NCBI GenBank assembly: GCA_013791935.1
Contig: VMSV01000042.1
Location: 1-35,527 of the forward strand
Length of the DNA stretch: 35,527 nt
Direction: 5' to 3'
Origin: Desulfobacteraceae bacterium
Lineage (GTDB): Bacteria > Desulfobacterota > Desulfobacteria > Desulfobacterales > UBA5616
The number at the start of each line of letters is the position of its first letter. Position 1 is the stretch's first letter. This document shows, one piece after another, positions 7,646 to 14,783 of the stretch. Both the position numbers and the translations under genes were made by a program. A model generated the notes under the pieces. That model did not search any database, was not told the origin of the DNA, and was given only the letters and a program-made list of their open reading frames with translations.

Positions 7646-9892
7646 TTATGCCCCTGTTTCCATGTTCTTCCTGGCGCTATGGATACGGTCAAGAATGCTG
7701 TCCGCCGTCAGATCCATCTCGGAAAGCAGGGTGAGGGCATCTTTTCTTGAGATCTCCTTATCATCCAGAAGCCCGGAAAGCCTTGTCAAATCCGTCATGT
7801 ATAACTGAAACCTGTCGCCCAACTCGCCTATCATGAATTCCGAAACTTTTTCAACCAATTTCAAAACATATTGAAATTTAATATTTTCTCGGTAGTTCTT
7901 AAAATTATACCGAATGGATTCCACGGTTTCCTTTTTCATTCTCACCATACTCTGTTTCAGTGCGGCAATGGCGTCCTCGCGTTCATTTTCAACCGGTTTC
8001 TTGAAAAGCTTCTTCAACATTTTCAGAGCGGAATAAAAAGAAAGCCTGATGAACGCATCGGTTTTAATTTTTGCCGAATAACGCATGGTGGTGTCCGCAG
8101 GGGGAAATTTCAAACCGGAAATCCGTTTGATCATATCCAGATCCGGCCCATAGGTTGCCGCCCCGTGGTTAACACTTCCGGGCAGCCCTCCCAGGGCGGA
8201 AAGCATCTGGTTGTCATCCTCAAAGGAGTCCAGAATCATCTTTTCATAGGGGGTGGTTACGGATTTAAAAAACGTCATGATCCGCCCCTCTTTCTCCTTT
8301 AAGAATTTGATAATGGGAGGATTGATGGATTCGGCCATAAACCGGTCCACCGCCTGCCTGAAATCCTGGAATACCAGGTACAGAGTATTATTGAACCCGG
8401 TGGTTTCCAGTTTGCTTTCATAATCCGACAGGTTGAGCTGATAACCCTGAACAAATTCAAGCGCAGCACCAGCCACCCCGTCATGGCCTTCACTGAAAAA
8501 CTGGTCCAGTTCTTTCTTGAGTTCGCTGATGAGTTTCTGAACCGCACCATCCAGGGTATCCTTGATGAGCATCTTGATCTGCCGAATCTTGTCCTGATGC
8601 TGATTGATCCGGTCCATGGTTTTTTGGGCCTTTGCCAGGTCCCCGGTCAAAAAATCCCGATTCAAAGCCACCCATTGTTTTATGGCGAATCCCACCACCC
8701 CGAGTTTTTCCAGGTGATTGATCAAGAGCAAGGAAAACCGGTCACGAAGGATACGGCTACTGAAAACCTCCAAAAACCTTTCGCTTTCTCCATTGGATTT
8801 GGACACGAGGTCATCCAGCTTTTCCCACTGATCCAGCCGCTCTCGGTCCTTGGGGTTTAGTTCCGGCTTTCCACCTCGGAACAGATTGAAAAGGGACGAA
8901 AAAACAAATAGTTCAGGATCCGGTTTGATCAGAGACAGCTCTTGGGTTATTTTTTCCACCAGGAGATTGAGATCTGCCGACGTATCATGTTCGTTCAAAT
9001 CGCAATTCACCACAAACAGGATATGATCCAGAATGCCCATTTTTTTGATCATGTTCAAAAACCGCATATCGGCCTGGCGAAGCCCGGTTCTGCTGCTTAT
9101 GACATAAATAATGAAATGGGTGATCACCAGGTAATCCTGAATCATGGTGAGATGAAGGGGGTTGGGCGAATCGCTGCCCTGGCAGTCTGCAATTTCCAGG
9201 GTGGGATTCAGAAGCTCCGCATCAATCTCAAGCTGAATATCCCGCAGATATACCGCCAGGGCATCATCCCCCACAAACGTTTTGTGTTCAACAAAGCGCT
9301 CCCCTGAAAACTCGATCTTTTGGTCTTCCGAATCCACCGAATCCCGGACTTTTTCGTAGCCCGCAAGATAATTGGTGATCAAAACAGAATGGGCGTTGAA
9401 GGTGCCATTCTCCATCACCCGGTCCGCTTGAATCTGATTTAAGGCTTGGAAAATGTCCGCACGGTCCTTTTGTCTTCGAATATCAAACCGGGCATTTTCA
9501 GCAGAAAGATTAAAATCCGGAAGCATGACTGCGGCATGCTCGACATCATTGTTCACATCATCCCAGGATTTGAAATGGAGAATCGCTTTGGGGTCGGCAC
9601 CCCCCTTTCGAATTCGAGTGACAATGGAGGTGACAACTCCTGCTCCGCGCTTGAGATAATCCTTATGAAGAAGGGAATTAACAAAAGTGCTTTTCCCGGA
9701 TTTGATGGCGCCGATGACAGCTATGCGGATGATATCCTTGTTGATCTGCTCCTTCACCCGTTCACAGATTCGTTGCCAAGGATCGAATGAATCGTCCTTC
9801 CGGCCGGATATGCGTTGGGCCTTTTCTGTTAAGCTTGCAACATCCTGTATGATGGTCTGAATGGTTTCTCTGGCTGAGTCGTAATGATCCAT
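7646..9892 (-). CDS. Dynamin-family large GTPase
   Basis: A 748-residue protein with an N-terminal GTPase domain and a long helical remainder, the size and layout of bacterial dynamin-like proteins. G1 is GAIKSGKST (61-69), the G2 threonine is probably in GVVTSIVTR (85-93), and G3 is DCQGSDS (236-242). The G4 region reads LFVVNCDLNEHD (292-303): the usual N/TKxD lysine is missing, although NEHD keeps the spacing. Past residue 330 the chain is mostly charged helix, as in dynamin stalk bundles; no clear transmembrane helix is seen, so membrane contact would be peripheral. Dynamins bind and remodel membranes in a GTP-dependent way. The ParA-like gene lies directly downstream. The ATG at 9892 has only a weak AGG upstream. 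Confidence 0.85.
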   Translation of the reverse strand: MDHYDSARETIQTIIQDVASLTEKAQRISGRKDDSFDPWQRICERVKEQINKDIIRIAVIGAIKSGKSTFVNSLLHKDYLKRGAGVVTSIVTRIRKGGADPKAILHFKSWDDVNNDVEHAAVMLPDFNLSAENARFDIRRQKDRADIFQALNQIQADRVMENGTFNAHSVLITNYLAGYEKVRDSVDSEDQKIEFSGERFVEHKTFVGDDALAVYLRDIQLEIDAELLNPTLEIADCQGSDSPNPLHLTMIQDYLVITHFIIYVISSRTGLRQADMRFLNMIKKMGILDHILFVVNCDLNEHDTSADLNLLVEKITQELSLIKPDPELFVFSSLFNLFRGGKPELNPKDRERLDQWEKLDDLVSKSNGESERFLEVFSSRILRDRFSLLLINHLEKLGVVGFAIKQWVALNRDFLTGDLAKAQKTMDRINQHQDKIRQIKMLIKDTLDGAVQKLISELKKELDQFFSEGHDGVAGAALEFVQGYQLNLSDYESKLETTGFNNTLYLVFQDFRQAVDRFMAESINPPIIKFLKEKEGRIMTFFKSVTTPYEKMILDSFEDDNQMLSALGGLPGSVNHGAATYGPDLDMIKRISGLKFPPADTTMRYSAKIKTDAFIRLSFYSALKMLKKLFKKPVENEREDAIAALKQSMVRMKKETVESIRYNFKNYRENIKFQYVLKLVEKVSEFMIGELGDRFQLYMTDLTRLSGLLDDKEISRKDALTLLSEMDLTADSILDRIHSARKNMETGA

Positions 9893-10297
9893 TTAAAATC
9901 TGCCTGAATTGAAAGTGTGTTCTGTCGCATCAACTATGTTTGGTGTTGGCTCATAGTGACCCGGCTCCATAATGAAATGCCTTCTCGAAAAACAGCAAAA
10001 ACAGTTGAAACATAACCTGCTTGATTAACTGTATTTAATGCCTCGATTCCACTTGCTTCTGGAAAGAATAACCGATTACGCATTCAAAAACAATGGGTTA
10101 TTTCAACCCTTGGGAAACAATGAAACCGGGCAATAAATAAAGGAATCCTACGTTTCACATGGCCGGATCGATTTATGATCCCATCATTTCTTCCGGAATA
10201 TTCATTTATGACGGTTGTAAAACCAAATGATTTATGATATATAGGCTCATTTAAAAAAAATACTGTCGTGTTATGCAAAGCTTAAAAAGGATTGTCT
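9893..10297. other. Divergent intergenic region, about 400 bases
   Basis: AT-rich DNA between the dynamin gene (-) and the small cysteine-rich gene (+). The right side holds a plausible promoter for the latter. No further gene is supported; a 64-codon minus-strand ORF at 10084-10278 overlaps that promoter, has no ribosome binding site and is read as chance. I see no tRNA or structured RNA here. Confidence 0.5.
10215..10243 (+). promoter_or_regulatory. Sigma-70-type promoter for the small cysteine-rich gene
   Basis: TTGTAA at 10215-10220 and TATATA at 10238-10243 are 17 bases apart, each matching four of six consensus bases, in AT-rich surroundings. The start of transcription would fall near 10250, giving a leader of about 50 bases before the ATG at 10298. 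Confidence 0.45.
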
Positions 10298-10447
10298 ATG
10301 TCCGAAAAACATCCCGAGTGCCCTCTCTACAATCCGTTGAATTGTAAGGAATATTATAATCCGAAAATATGCGCTTTTGTCCGGAAGGATAAGATTTGCC
10401 TGAAAAAGAAAAAACCCAAGGTCAAACCCAAAACATCGGAAGAGTGA
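10298..10447 (+). CDS. 49-residue four-cysteine protein, unknown function
   Basis: A short gene reading MSEKHPECPLYNPLNC at its start. AAGGA lies seven bases before the ATG and a promoter-like pair lies about 55 bases further up. The four cysteines (8, 16, 25, 34) are spaced almost evenly (seven or eight residues between them), with prolines and tyrosines around them, and the tail is a basic lysine/proline stretch (KKKKPKVKPK). The pattern suggests a small metal-binding or Fe-S-type knuckle with a nucleic-acid-binding or flexible tail, but that is inference. There is no signal peptide. It is followed by about 100 bases with no clear terminator, then the opposite-strand YqgE gene. It is easily missed because of its length. 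Confidence 0.65.
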   Translation: MSEKHPECPLYNPLNCKEYYNPKICAFVRKDKICLKKKKPKVKPKTSEE

Positions 10448-10551
10448 TTCGAGGCAGAGGGATTTATTCTGAAAACCGTTGGAACCATTCTTAAAAACAA
10501 ACCTTCGTTATTTTTTCATGAACCGCTTTGATTGATTTTGAAATGTTTTTT

Positions 10552-11133
10552 CTAAGCGTTTCCAGCCGAATGTGAAAGCAGGGTCGGATCAATCCCGGCC
10601 GCCCCCATGGCCCCTTTCCAACGCTCATCCACAGGCAGGGAAAAAATCAACTTCTCCACAACAGGTGATGTCACCCACGAATTCAACAGGATTTCATTTT
10701 CCAGTTGACCCGGCCCCCAACCTGCGCATCCCAGGGCAATTATGAAAGACGCCGGACCCTTTCCCACAGCAATGGCCTTAAGAATGTCCAGGGTATTGCT
10801 CATGGCCAGAAACGGGGTCACCTTCAGACACCCGACCCAGTCAAAGGGTGGGCCGTGAAGGATAAAGATCTCATTCATATGCACAGGCCCCCCGAAATAG
10901 ACGGGAAGGGTCAATGCCGGGTCATTACATTCCAGTTTCAACTCCTTAAAAATATCTTTCCCCTTGATCTCCGGCAAAATCCGGTTGATAATAACCCCAA
11001 GAGCCCCTTCAGACGAGTGCTCGCAAATACCCGTTACCGTCATTTCAAAATTCGGATCAGCCAGGCCCGGCATGGCAATGACAAAGTGGCCTCTGAGAAA
11101 ACCCGGGTCAGGGTTTTTTAAATGATCTTCCAC
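10552..11133 (-). CDS. yqgE: YqgE/AlgH family protein
   Basis: About 193 residues, the usual length of the YqgE/AlgH (DUF179) family. Characteristic segments are RGHFVIAMPGLADPNFEMTV near the N-terminus, GALGVIINRIL, VYFGGPVHMNEIFILHG and FIIALGCAGWGPGQLENEI. The family is widespread in proteobacteria; AlgH was named as a regulator of alginate in Pseudomonas, but its molecular role is unsettled. The GTG at 11133 is preferred because GAGG is six bases before it; an in-frame ATG at 11145 has no ribosome binding site, so four extra residues are possible. It is a single gene convergent with the small cysteine-rich gene and divergent from the SagB-type gene. Confidence 0.92.
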   Translation of the reverse strand: MEDHLKNPDPGFLRGHFVIAMPGLADPNFEMTVTGICEHSSEGALGVIINRILPEIKGKDIFKELKLECNDPALTLPVYFGGPVHMNEIFILHGPPFDWVGCLKVTPFLAMSNTLDILKAIAVGKGPASFIIALGCAGWGPGQLENEILLNSWVTSPVVEKLIFSLPVDERWKGAMGAAGIDPTLLSHSAGNA

Positions 11134-11285
11134 TGGAGACCTCATTTCTGTTTATAAAATCGGATGTTTTTTCCATGAATCAGAGAGGGGAATGTTTTCC
11201 ATACGCAAACCGTCTTGATAACACGTAGAATCTACTCAAGAGGAATGATTTTGTCAAGAAAGCATGCGCGCAAAAGGGTGTCCCG

Positions 11286-12797
11286 ATGAAAACCCCTTCT
11301 TTGCACTATCATTCGGCCACAAGCTATTCCCGTCGTGGCATGAATAACCGGGGGTTGGATTGGGCCCATCAGCCAACCCTGGTCAAATCCTATCCATTGG
11401 ATTTACCGAAGGTTACCCTTCCCTCTTTTGGAACAGTCACCCCCGCATCCCTGTGGGATCTGTCTGATGCAAACCCGGTTCCCAAAGTTCTTGGATTAGA
11501 CCACCTCACCTCCATTCTCGATCTCACCCTCACTCTCACGGCAAAGGCAAAACACCCGTCCGGAGACTTTTATTATTATAGAAGCGCTGCTTCGGCGGGT
11601 GCCCTTTACCCCAATGAAATTTATGTTTGTATCCATGATGTGGAAGGGCTTAAACCAGGGGTTTACCACCATGATGTTTTTACCCGGCAACTTACGACGA
11701 TTCGCAAGCGCCCAACCCGGCAGCTTCTTGCGGTTGCCTTGGCAGGAAATAATCAGGACGCCTCCATCACCCTGTTCATCACAGCCATTGTCAACCGTAG
11801 CGCTTGGAAATACGGGGAAAGAGCCTATCGCTATGTTCTTCTGGATGCTGGACACGTGCTTCAGAATTTACTCTTTGCCCTGGAAGCTCTGGGCATCCCC
11901 TTTTCCTCCGGATATGATTTTATGGATGCCTCCGTCAATTCCCTGCTGGGACTGGAGGAACCAAAGGAAGCCTGTCTGGCTTATGTGAAGATCCATGCCT
12001 TGAACCCATCTCCCGTTTCTGTGGAAAGGCTTGACCCTGTTCCGGAACTTTCCGAGTCCATTCGATCCGCCGCCAGAACGGCTGACGTGGAGTTGGAATA
12101 TCCTATGATTTATGATATCCACCGTTCAGGCGATATGGAAAACACTCGGTTTCCAGGGGATTATGACACCCCGGGACCATCCTTTTCCGGGCCAAAACTG
12201 GAAAACCCGATCAAAATTACCCCCCTGAAAGAATTTCCAGACTCACTCCCGTACCCTCAGGCGCTTTTTTTAAGGCGCTCCAAAAGAAATTTCATTCGCA
12301 AAACCCTATCCTTCGAACAATTGATCCAACTCCTCGTGCTCTTGGATGTGCAGAGCAGCACCGGGGGACAAGGAATCAGGCATTACTCAAAATCCATCAC
12401 CACAGGTTTTCTGGCGGAGAATGTTCAAGGCCTGGAAAATGGTTTTTACCGTTGTGATTTTGACCAGCACAGTTTTGGATTGATGAAGCCCGGCCATTTC
12501 CAGCCCCTCATGGCCTCGGTGTGCCTGGATCAAAACTGGCTGACCCATGCGGGCCTGCATTTCCTTTTCATGGCGAGCCTCAATGACGTGGATCATCAAT
12601 GGGGAAGCCGGGGCTATCGCTATGCCATGATGGAGGCCGGAAGACTGGGGCAGGCTTTGTATGTGGGAGCAACGGCGCTGGGTTTGGGATGCTGCGGCAT
12701 CGGAGCGTTGTTCGACTCGGAGGCTCAGGAATTGCTTGAATTGAATCAAGATTCCTTTCTTTGCTACCTTGTGGCTTTAGGCCCGGTAAAATCCTGA
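11286..12797 (+). CDS. SagB/ThcOx-type dehydrogenase with two nitroreductase-like domains
   Basis: A 503-residue protein made of two nitroreductase-fold halves. The first (about 60-245) has YYYRSAASAGALYPNEIYV and GERAYRYVLLDAGHVLQNLL. The second (about 315-500) has RRSKRNF, SRGYRYAMMEAGRLGQALYV and LGLGCCGIGALFD. Both halves match SagB-type FMN oxidoreductases, which in peptide-antibiotic clusters oxidise thiazolines or oxazolines to azoles. No cyclodehydratase, precursor peptide or transporter is next to it, so a role in peptide modification is not supported; many stand-alone members have unknown substrates. AGGG lies upstream of the ATG. A terminator follows the stop. It stands alone, divergent from yqgE. 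Confidence 0.88.
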   Translation: MKTPSLHYHSATSYSRRGMNNRGLDWAHQPTLVKSYPLDLPKVTLPSFGTVTPASLWDLSDANPVPKVLGLDHLTSILDLTLTLTAKAKHPSGDFYYYRSAASAGALYPNEIYVCIHDVEGLKPGVYHHDVFTRQLTTIRKRPTRQLLAVALAGNNQDASITLFITAIVNRSAWKYGERAYRYVLLDAGHVLQNLLFALEALGIPFSSGYDFMDASVNSLLGLEEPKEACLAYVKIHALNPSPVSVERLDPVPELSESIRSAARTADVELEYPMIYDIHRSGDMENTRFPGDYDTPGPSFSGPKLENPIKITPLKEFPDSLPYPQALFLRRSKRNFIRKTLSFEQLIQLLVLLDVQSSTGGQGIRHYSKSITTGFLAENVQGLENGFYRCDFDQHSFGLMKPGHFQPLMASVCLDQNWLTHAGLHFLFMASLNDVDHQWGSRGYRYAMMEAGRLGQALYVGATALGLGCCGIGALFDSEAQELLELNQDSFLCYLVALGPVKS

Positions 12798-12813
12798 CAC
12801 TGTTCTGTTCTTC

Positions 12814-12836
12814 CGGGCTTAACCCGAATTTTTTTT
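12814..12836 (+). terminator. Intrinsic terminator after the SagB-type gene
   Basis: A GC stem, CGGG (12814-12817) with CCCG (12823-12826) and a five-base loop, is followed by AA and eight T residues. It starts 17 bases after the stop codon. The stem is short but the T-run is strong. Confidence 0.6.
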
Positions 12837-12862
12837 ATATGGCATAGTTTAAGGAAATTGTC

Positions 12863-12891
12863 TTGCTTTCACACAAAAAATTGTTTAAAGT
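12863..12891 (+). promoter_or_regulatory. Possible promoter of the cold-shock gene
   Basis: TTGCTT (12863-12868) and TAAAGT (12886-12891) are 17 bases apart in AT-rich DNA. If used, the leader before the cold-shock start at 13012 would be about 110 bases, in keeping with the long leaders of cold-shock genes. A second pair, TTGTTT/TATAGC about 18 bases further on, is about as good, so the exact start is open. Confidence 0.35.
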
Positions 12892-12964
12892 ATACCCACT
12901 CAATATAGCCCGCCTGAAAATAGCAGGGATTTTTCTGAAGGAACTCGCCTACAACCAGTACCGT

Positions 12965-13005
12965 ATCCTCCAGTATGCAATGTTGAGAATCCAAGAAAGG
13001 AGGAT
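12965..13005 (+). promoter_or_regulatory. Leader hairpin that can hide the cold-shock ribosome binding site
   Basis: ATCCTCC at 12965-12971 is the exact complement of GGAGGAT at 12999-13005, the Shine-Dalgarno of the cold-shock gene, with a 27-base loop. Two G-U pairs could extend it to nine. When formed, this stem would block ribosome entry seven bases before the ATG. Cold-shock leaders are known to change structure with temperature; whether this one does is inference. Confidence 0.45.
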
Positions 13006-13011
13006 GTCACC

Positions 13012-13212
13012 ATGAAAAAAGGTATTGTAAAATGGTTTAATGACAGCAAAGGTTTTGGCTTCATTGAGCAGGAAGACGGACAGGACGTGTTTGTTCACCA
13101 TTCGGGGATCAACGCAGCCGGATTCAAATCACTCAAAGAAGGCGATCGAGTCACCTTCGATATCGTTCAGGGTCCCAAAGGCCCTTCCGCATCAAATGTA
13201 ACGGTTATCTAA
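13012..13212 (+). CDS. csp: Cold-shock protein, CspA family
   Basis: A 66-residue single cold-shock domain of normal length. RNP1 (KGFGFI, residues 13-18) and RNP2 (DVFVHHSGI, from about residue 25) form the nucleic-acid-binding face of the five-strand barrel; [17 protein letters not shown] is classic. Such proteins bind single-stranded RNA and DNA and melt RNA structure, helping translation at low temperature or on entering stationary phase. A strong AGGAGG precedes the ATG, and the leader contains a sequence able to pair with it. An RRM-domain protein follows on the same strand after a hairpin. Being one of several csp paralogues is likely in such genomes, so the condition of induction cannot be told. 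Confidence 0.97.
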   Translation: MKKGIVKWFNDSKGFGFIEQEDGQDVFVHHSGINAAGFKSLKEGDRVTFDIVQGPKGPSASNVTVI

Positions 13213-13232
13213 GCTTTCATTTCCGAGCAAGC

Positions 13233-13269
13233 AAGGGCATTTCTTCACTTTTCACGGGGGAATGCCCTT
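13233..13269 (+). terminator. Terminator or attenuator between the cold-shock and RRM genes
   Basis: A perfect nine-pair stem joins 13233-13241 (AAGGGCATT) with 13261-13269 (AATGCCCTT) around a 19-base loop, followed by a broken T-rich run, CTTATTCTCTTTT. It lies 20 bases after the cold-shock stop. The imperfect T-run suggests partial termination, letting some transcripts reach the RRM gene. Confidence 0.6.
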
Positions 13270-13286
13270 CTTATTCTCTTTTAACC

Positions 13287-13303
13287 CTCAGACAGTTTCT
13301 GAG
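13287..13303 (+). promoter_or_regulatory. Hairpin abutting the RRM-gene ribosome binding site
   Basis: CTCAGA (13287-13292) and TCTGAG (13298-13303) make a perfect six-pair stem with a five-base loop. Its right arm ends directly at the Shine-Dalgarno AAAGGA (13304-13309), eight bases before the ATG at 13317. It could affect ribosome access or be bound by the RRM or cold-shock protein; neither is shown. Confidence 0.4.
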
Positions 13304-13316
13304 AAAGGAACAAAAC

Positions 13317-13595
13317 ATGAATATATATGTCGGGAACCTTCCCTTTTCCAAAACCGGCGATGACCTGAAGACCATGTTCAGCGAATTCGGCGAAGTTCAG
13401 GAGGCCAAGGTCATCATGGACGGCCAGACCAAACGATCAAAGGGTTTCGGTTTTGTGGAAATGCCCAACAATTCAGAAGCGGATAAGGCCATCAAGGCTT
13501 TAAACGGAAATTTCATGGAAGGCCAAAATATAAAAGTCAATCCCGCTGATCCGGGTGGGAAAAAAGCCAAAAAGCCGGCCTTCCGGAGAAGATAA
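13317..13595 (+). CDS. RNA-binding protein with one RRM domain
   Basis: A 92-residue protein that is almost entirely one RNA recognition motif. RNP2 is IYVGNLPF (residues 3-10) and RNP1 is KGFGFVEM (about 43-50); the tail is short and basic (KKAKKPAFRRR). Small RRM proteins of this kind occur in cyanobacteria and deltaproteobacteria and are often cold-responsive. Here the gene lies 104 bases after a cold-shock gene on the same strand, so a shared function in cold adaptation or RNA chaperoning is a fair inference. AAAGGA precedes the ATG, and a small hairpin abuts it. No terminator follows closely; a weak hairpin appears some 165 bases downstream. Confidence 0.95.
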   Translation: MNIYVGNLPFSKTGDDLKTMFSEFGEVQEAKVIMDGQTKRSKGFGFVEMPNNSEADKAIKALNGNFMEGQNIKVNPADPGGKKAKKPAFRRR

Positions 13596-13889
13596 TGGGG
13601 ATGATTACACCGTTGCGGATAAAAACGCGAATATAACGGGATGCGGATTTTCACAGGCTGAGGCCACTTGAGGCACCCATAGGGTCCCCATGAAAAAAGG
13701 ACGATTAACCCATTCAATAATCTTGGCTATTCCCTTTTCATCGGTTGCCGATATCCTCATGCCTGACCGCAAAAAGTCAGGCTCGGATTTTGGGTTCATG
13801 CCAATCCTGCAATCATCCCCTTCAAATTCCGATTCTTGGTTTCATGAATGTCCCCTCAAATACAGATTTTGATGAAATCCATTGAAGGG
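13596..13889. other. Intergenic region with one hairpin
   Basis: No gene is supported; ORFs of about 60 codons on both strands lack ribosome binding sites. A seven-pair hairpin, GCCTGAC (13761-13767) with GTCAGGC (13776-13782), is followed by TCGGATTTT and may end the RRM transcript. The flanking genes converge here, and it would also lie beyond the DinB-like stop on the other strand. Confidence 0.35.
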
Positions 13890-14459
13890 CTATGATGTCA
13901 TGCCCGGCAATCCCACGAAACTTCGAGCCAGCTCAATTTCCCCCATGTGCCTAAGACCGTGCTGATAAATCCAGCACTCGATACCGTCAAGCACTGTGAC
14001 TCCCTGTTCACCAGCCACCCGAGCGCTGAAGGTACTTGCAATTTGCGGTGGAAAGGGCCGGGTAAACACAATCCGCCCCAAATCAGCAGAAGGCAATAGC
14101 AGGAGCCAATTTTCCGTACGGCTAAAAACCGCATTCATATACTCGATAAAGGCTGCGTAATCGCCGATTTGCTGGAATTGCATTTCTTTAACCGTTCGGT
14201 GTTTGCCGTGGTCGGCAATGGCCGGCTGAATACGTTGGGCCCACGCATCATCATAGATGGGGACTTCTCCTGCAAGCATCATGAAAGACACATCCTGCAT
14301 GTTGATGTAGTGAAACAAGCTGAAGGCAATGGGAAGAATCCCATCGCGTTCTCTGTAATTGACCTGTTCAAGGGACATGGTGGCCGTGGCCTCTTCGTAA
14401 AGCCCATGCATGGCCCGCAACCGTCTACGCAATGAATCCAGCACCAGTTCGTTTGTCAT
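13890..14459 (-). CDS. DinB-like (DfsB) superfamily protein
   Basis: A 189-residue helical protein. The N-terminal helix LDSLRRRLRAMHGLYEEA, the histidine in FSLFHYINMQD and the C-terminal HGLRHMGEIELARSFVGLPG fit the DinB/YfiT four-helix fold, whose histidines bind a divalent metal. Members include thiol-transferases that use bacillithiol or mycothiol and many uncharacterised, damage-inducible proteins. No substrate is implied. AAAGGAG lies six bases before the ATG, and the stop of the FmdB-like gene is 12 bases upstream on the same strand, so the two are cotranscribed. Assignment is by pattern and moderately sure. Confidence 0.7.
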   Translation of the reverse strand: MTNELVLDSLRRRLRAMHGLYEEATATMSLEQVNYRERDGILPIAFSLFHYINMQDVSFMMLAGEVPIYDDAWAQRIQPAIADHGKHRTVKEMQFQQIGDYAAFIEYMNAVFSRTENWLLLLPSADLGRIVFTRPFPPQIASTFSARVAGEQGVTVLDGIECWIYQHGLRHMGEIELARSFVGLPGMTS

Positions 14460-14471
14460 GAGGATCTCCTT

Positions 14472-14783
14472 TCATTTGATGATTTTAGAAACATCTGGAA
14501 TGGTCTCAGGTTTATCTCGCTCCATGTAACGGCTGTCCCCCTTGCGTGCAGTGACATTCTCGTATACGCCGTCATCCCGCCGAACGAGTTTGGTAAACCC
14601 CAAATCCCGGAGCTCGGCATTGGATTTGCCAACGCTGATGCCCACAAGGGATAGGTTCCTCTTGACAGGTTTTTTGCATTCCGGACATTTTTTCAGTTGC
14701 GAGTCTTTGATGGATTGCTGAATTTCAAATCGTTTTCCCCATTCGCAACCTTCAGCCATGTGTTCATATTCATAAATCGGCAT
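14472..14783 (-). CDS. FmdB-family zinc-ribbon protein, variant first knuckle
   Basis: A 103-residue protein beginning MPIYEYEH, the signature start of FmdB-type putative regulatory proteins, with a CPEC knuckle (Cys33, Cys36). The first knuckle, normally CxxC soon after MPIYEY, is changed: only Cys13 in GCEWGKRFE remains, and glycine stands where the second cysteine is expected. His8 might substitute as a ligand. FmdB proteins were first linked to amidase/formamidase operons; their role is mostly unknown. It is the first gene of a pair with the DinB-like gene, 12 bases apart. The long tail after residue 60 is charged and probably disordered. Confidence 0.8.
   Translation of the reverse strand: MPIYEYEHMAEGCEWGKRFEIQQSIKDSQLKKCPECKKPVKRNLSLVGISVGKSNAELRDLGFTKLVRRDDGVYENVTARKGDSRYMERDKPETIPDVSKIIK

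Noticed and set aside
10084..10278. 64-codon minus-strand ORF
   Set aside because: No ribosome binding site, odd composition, and it overlaps the likely promoter of the small cysteine-rich gene.
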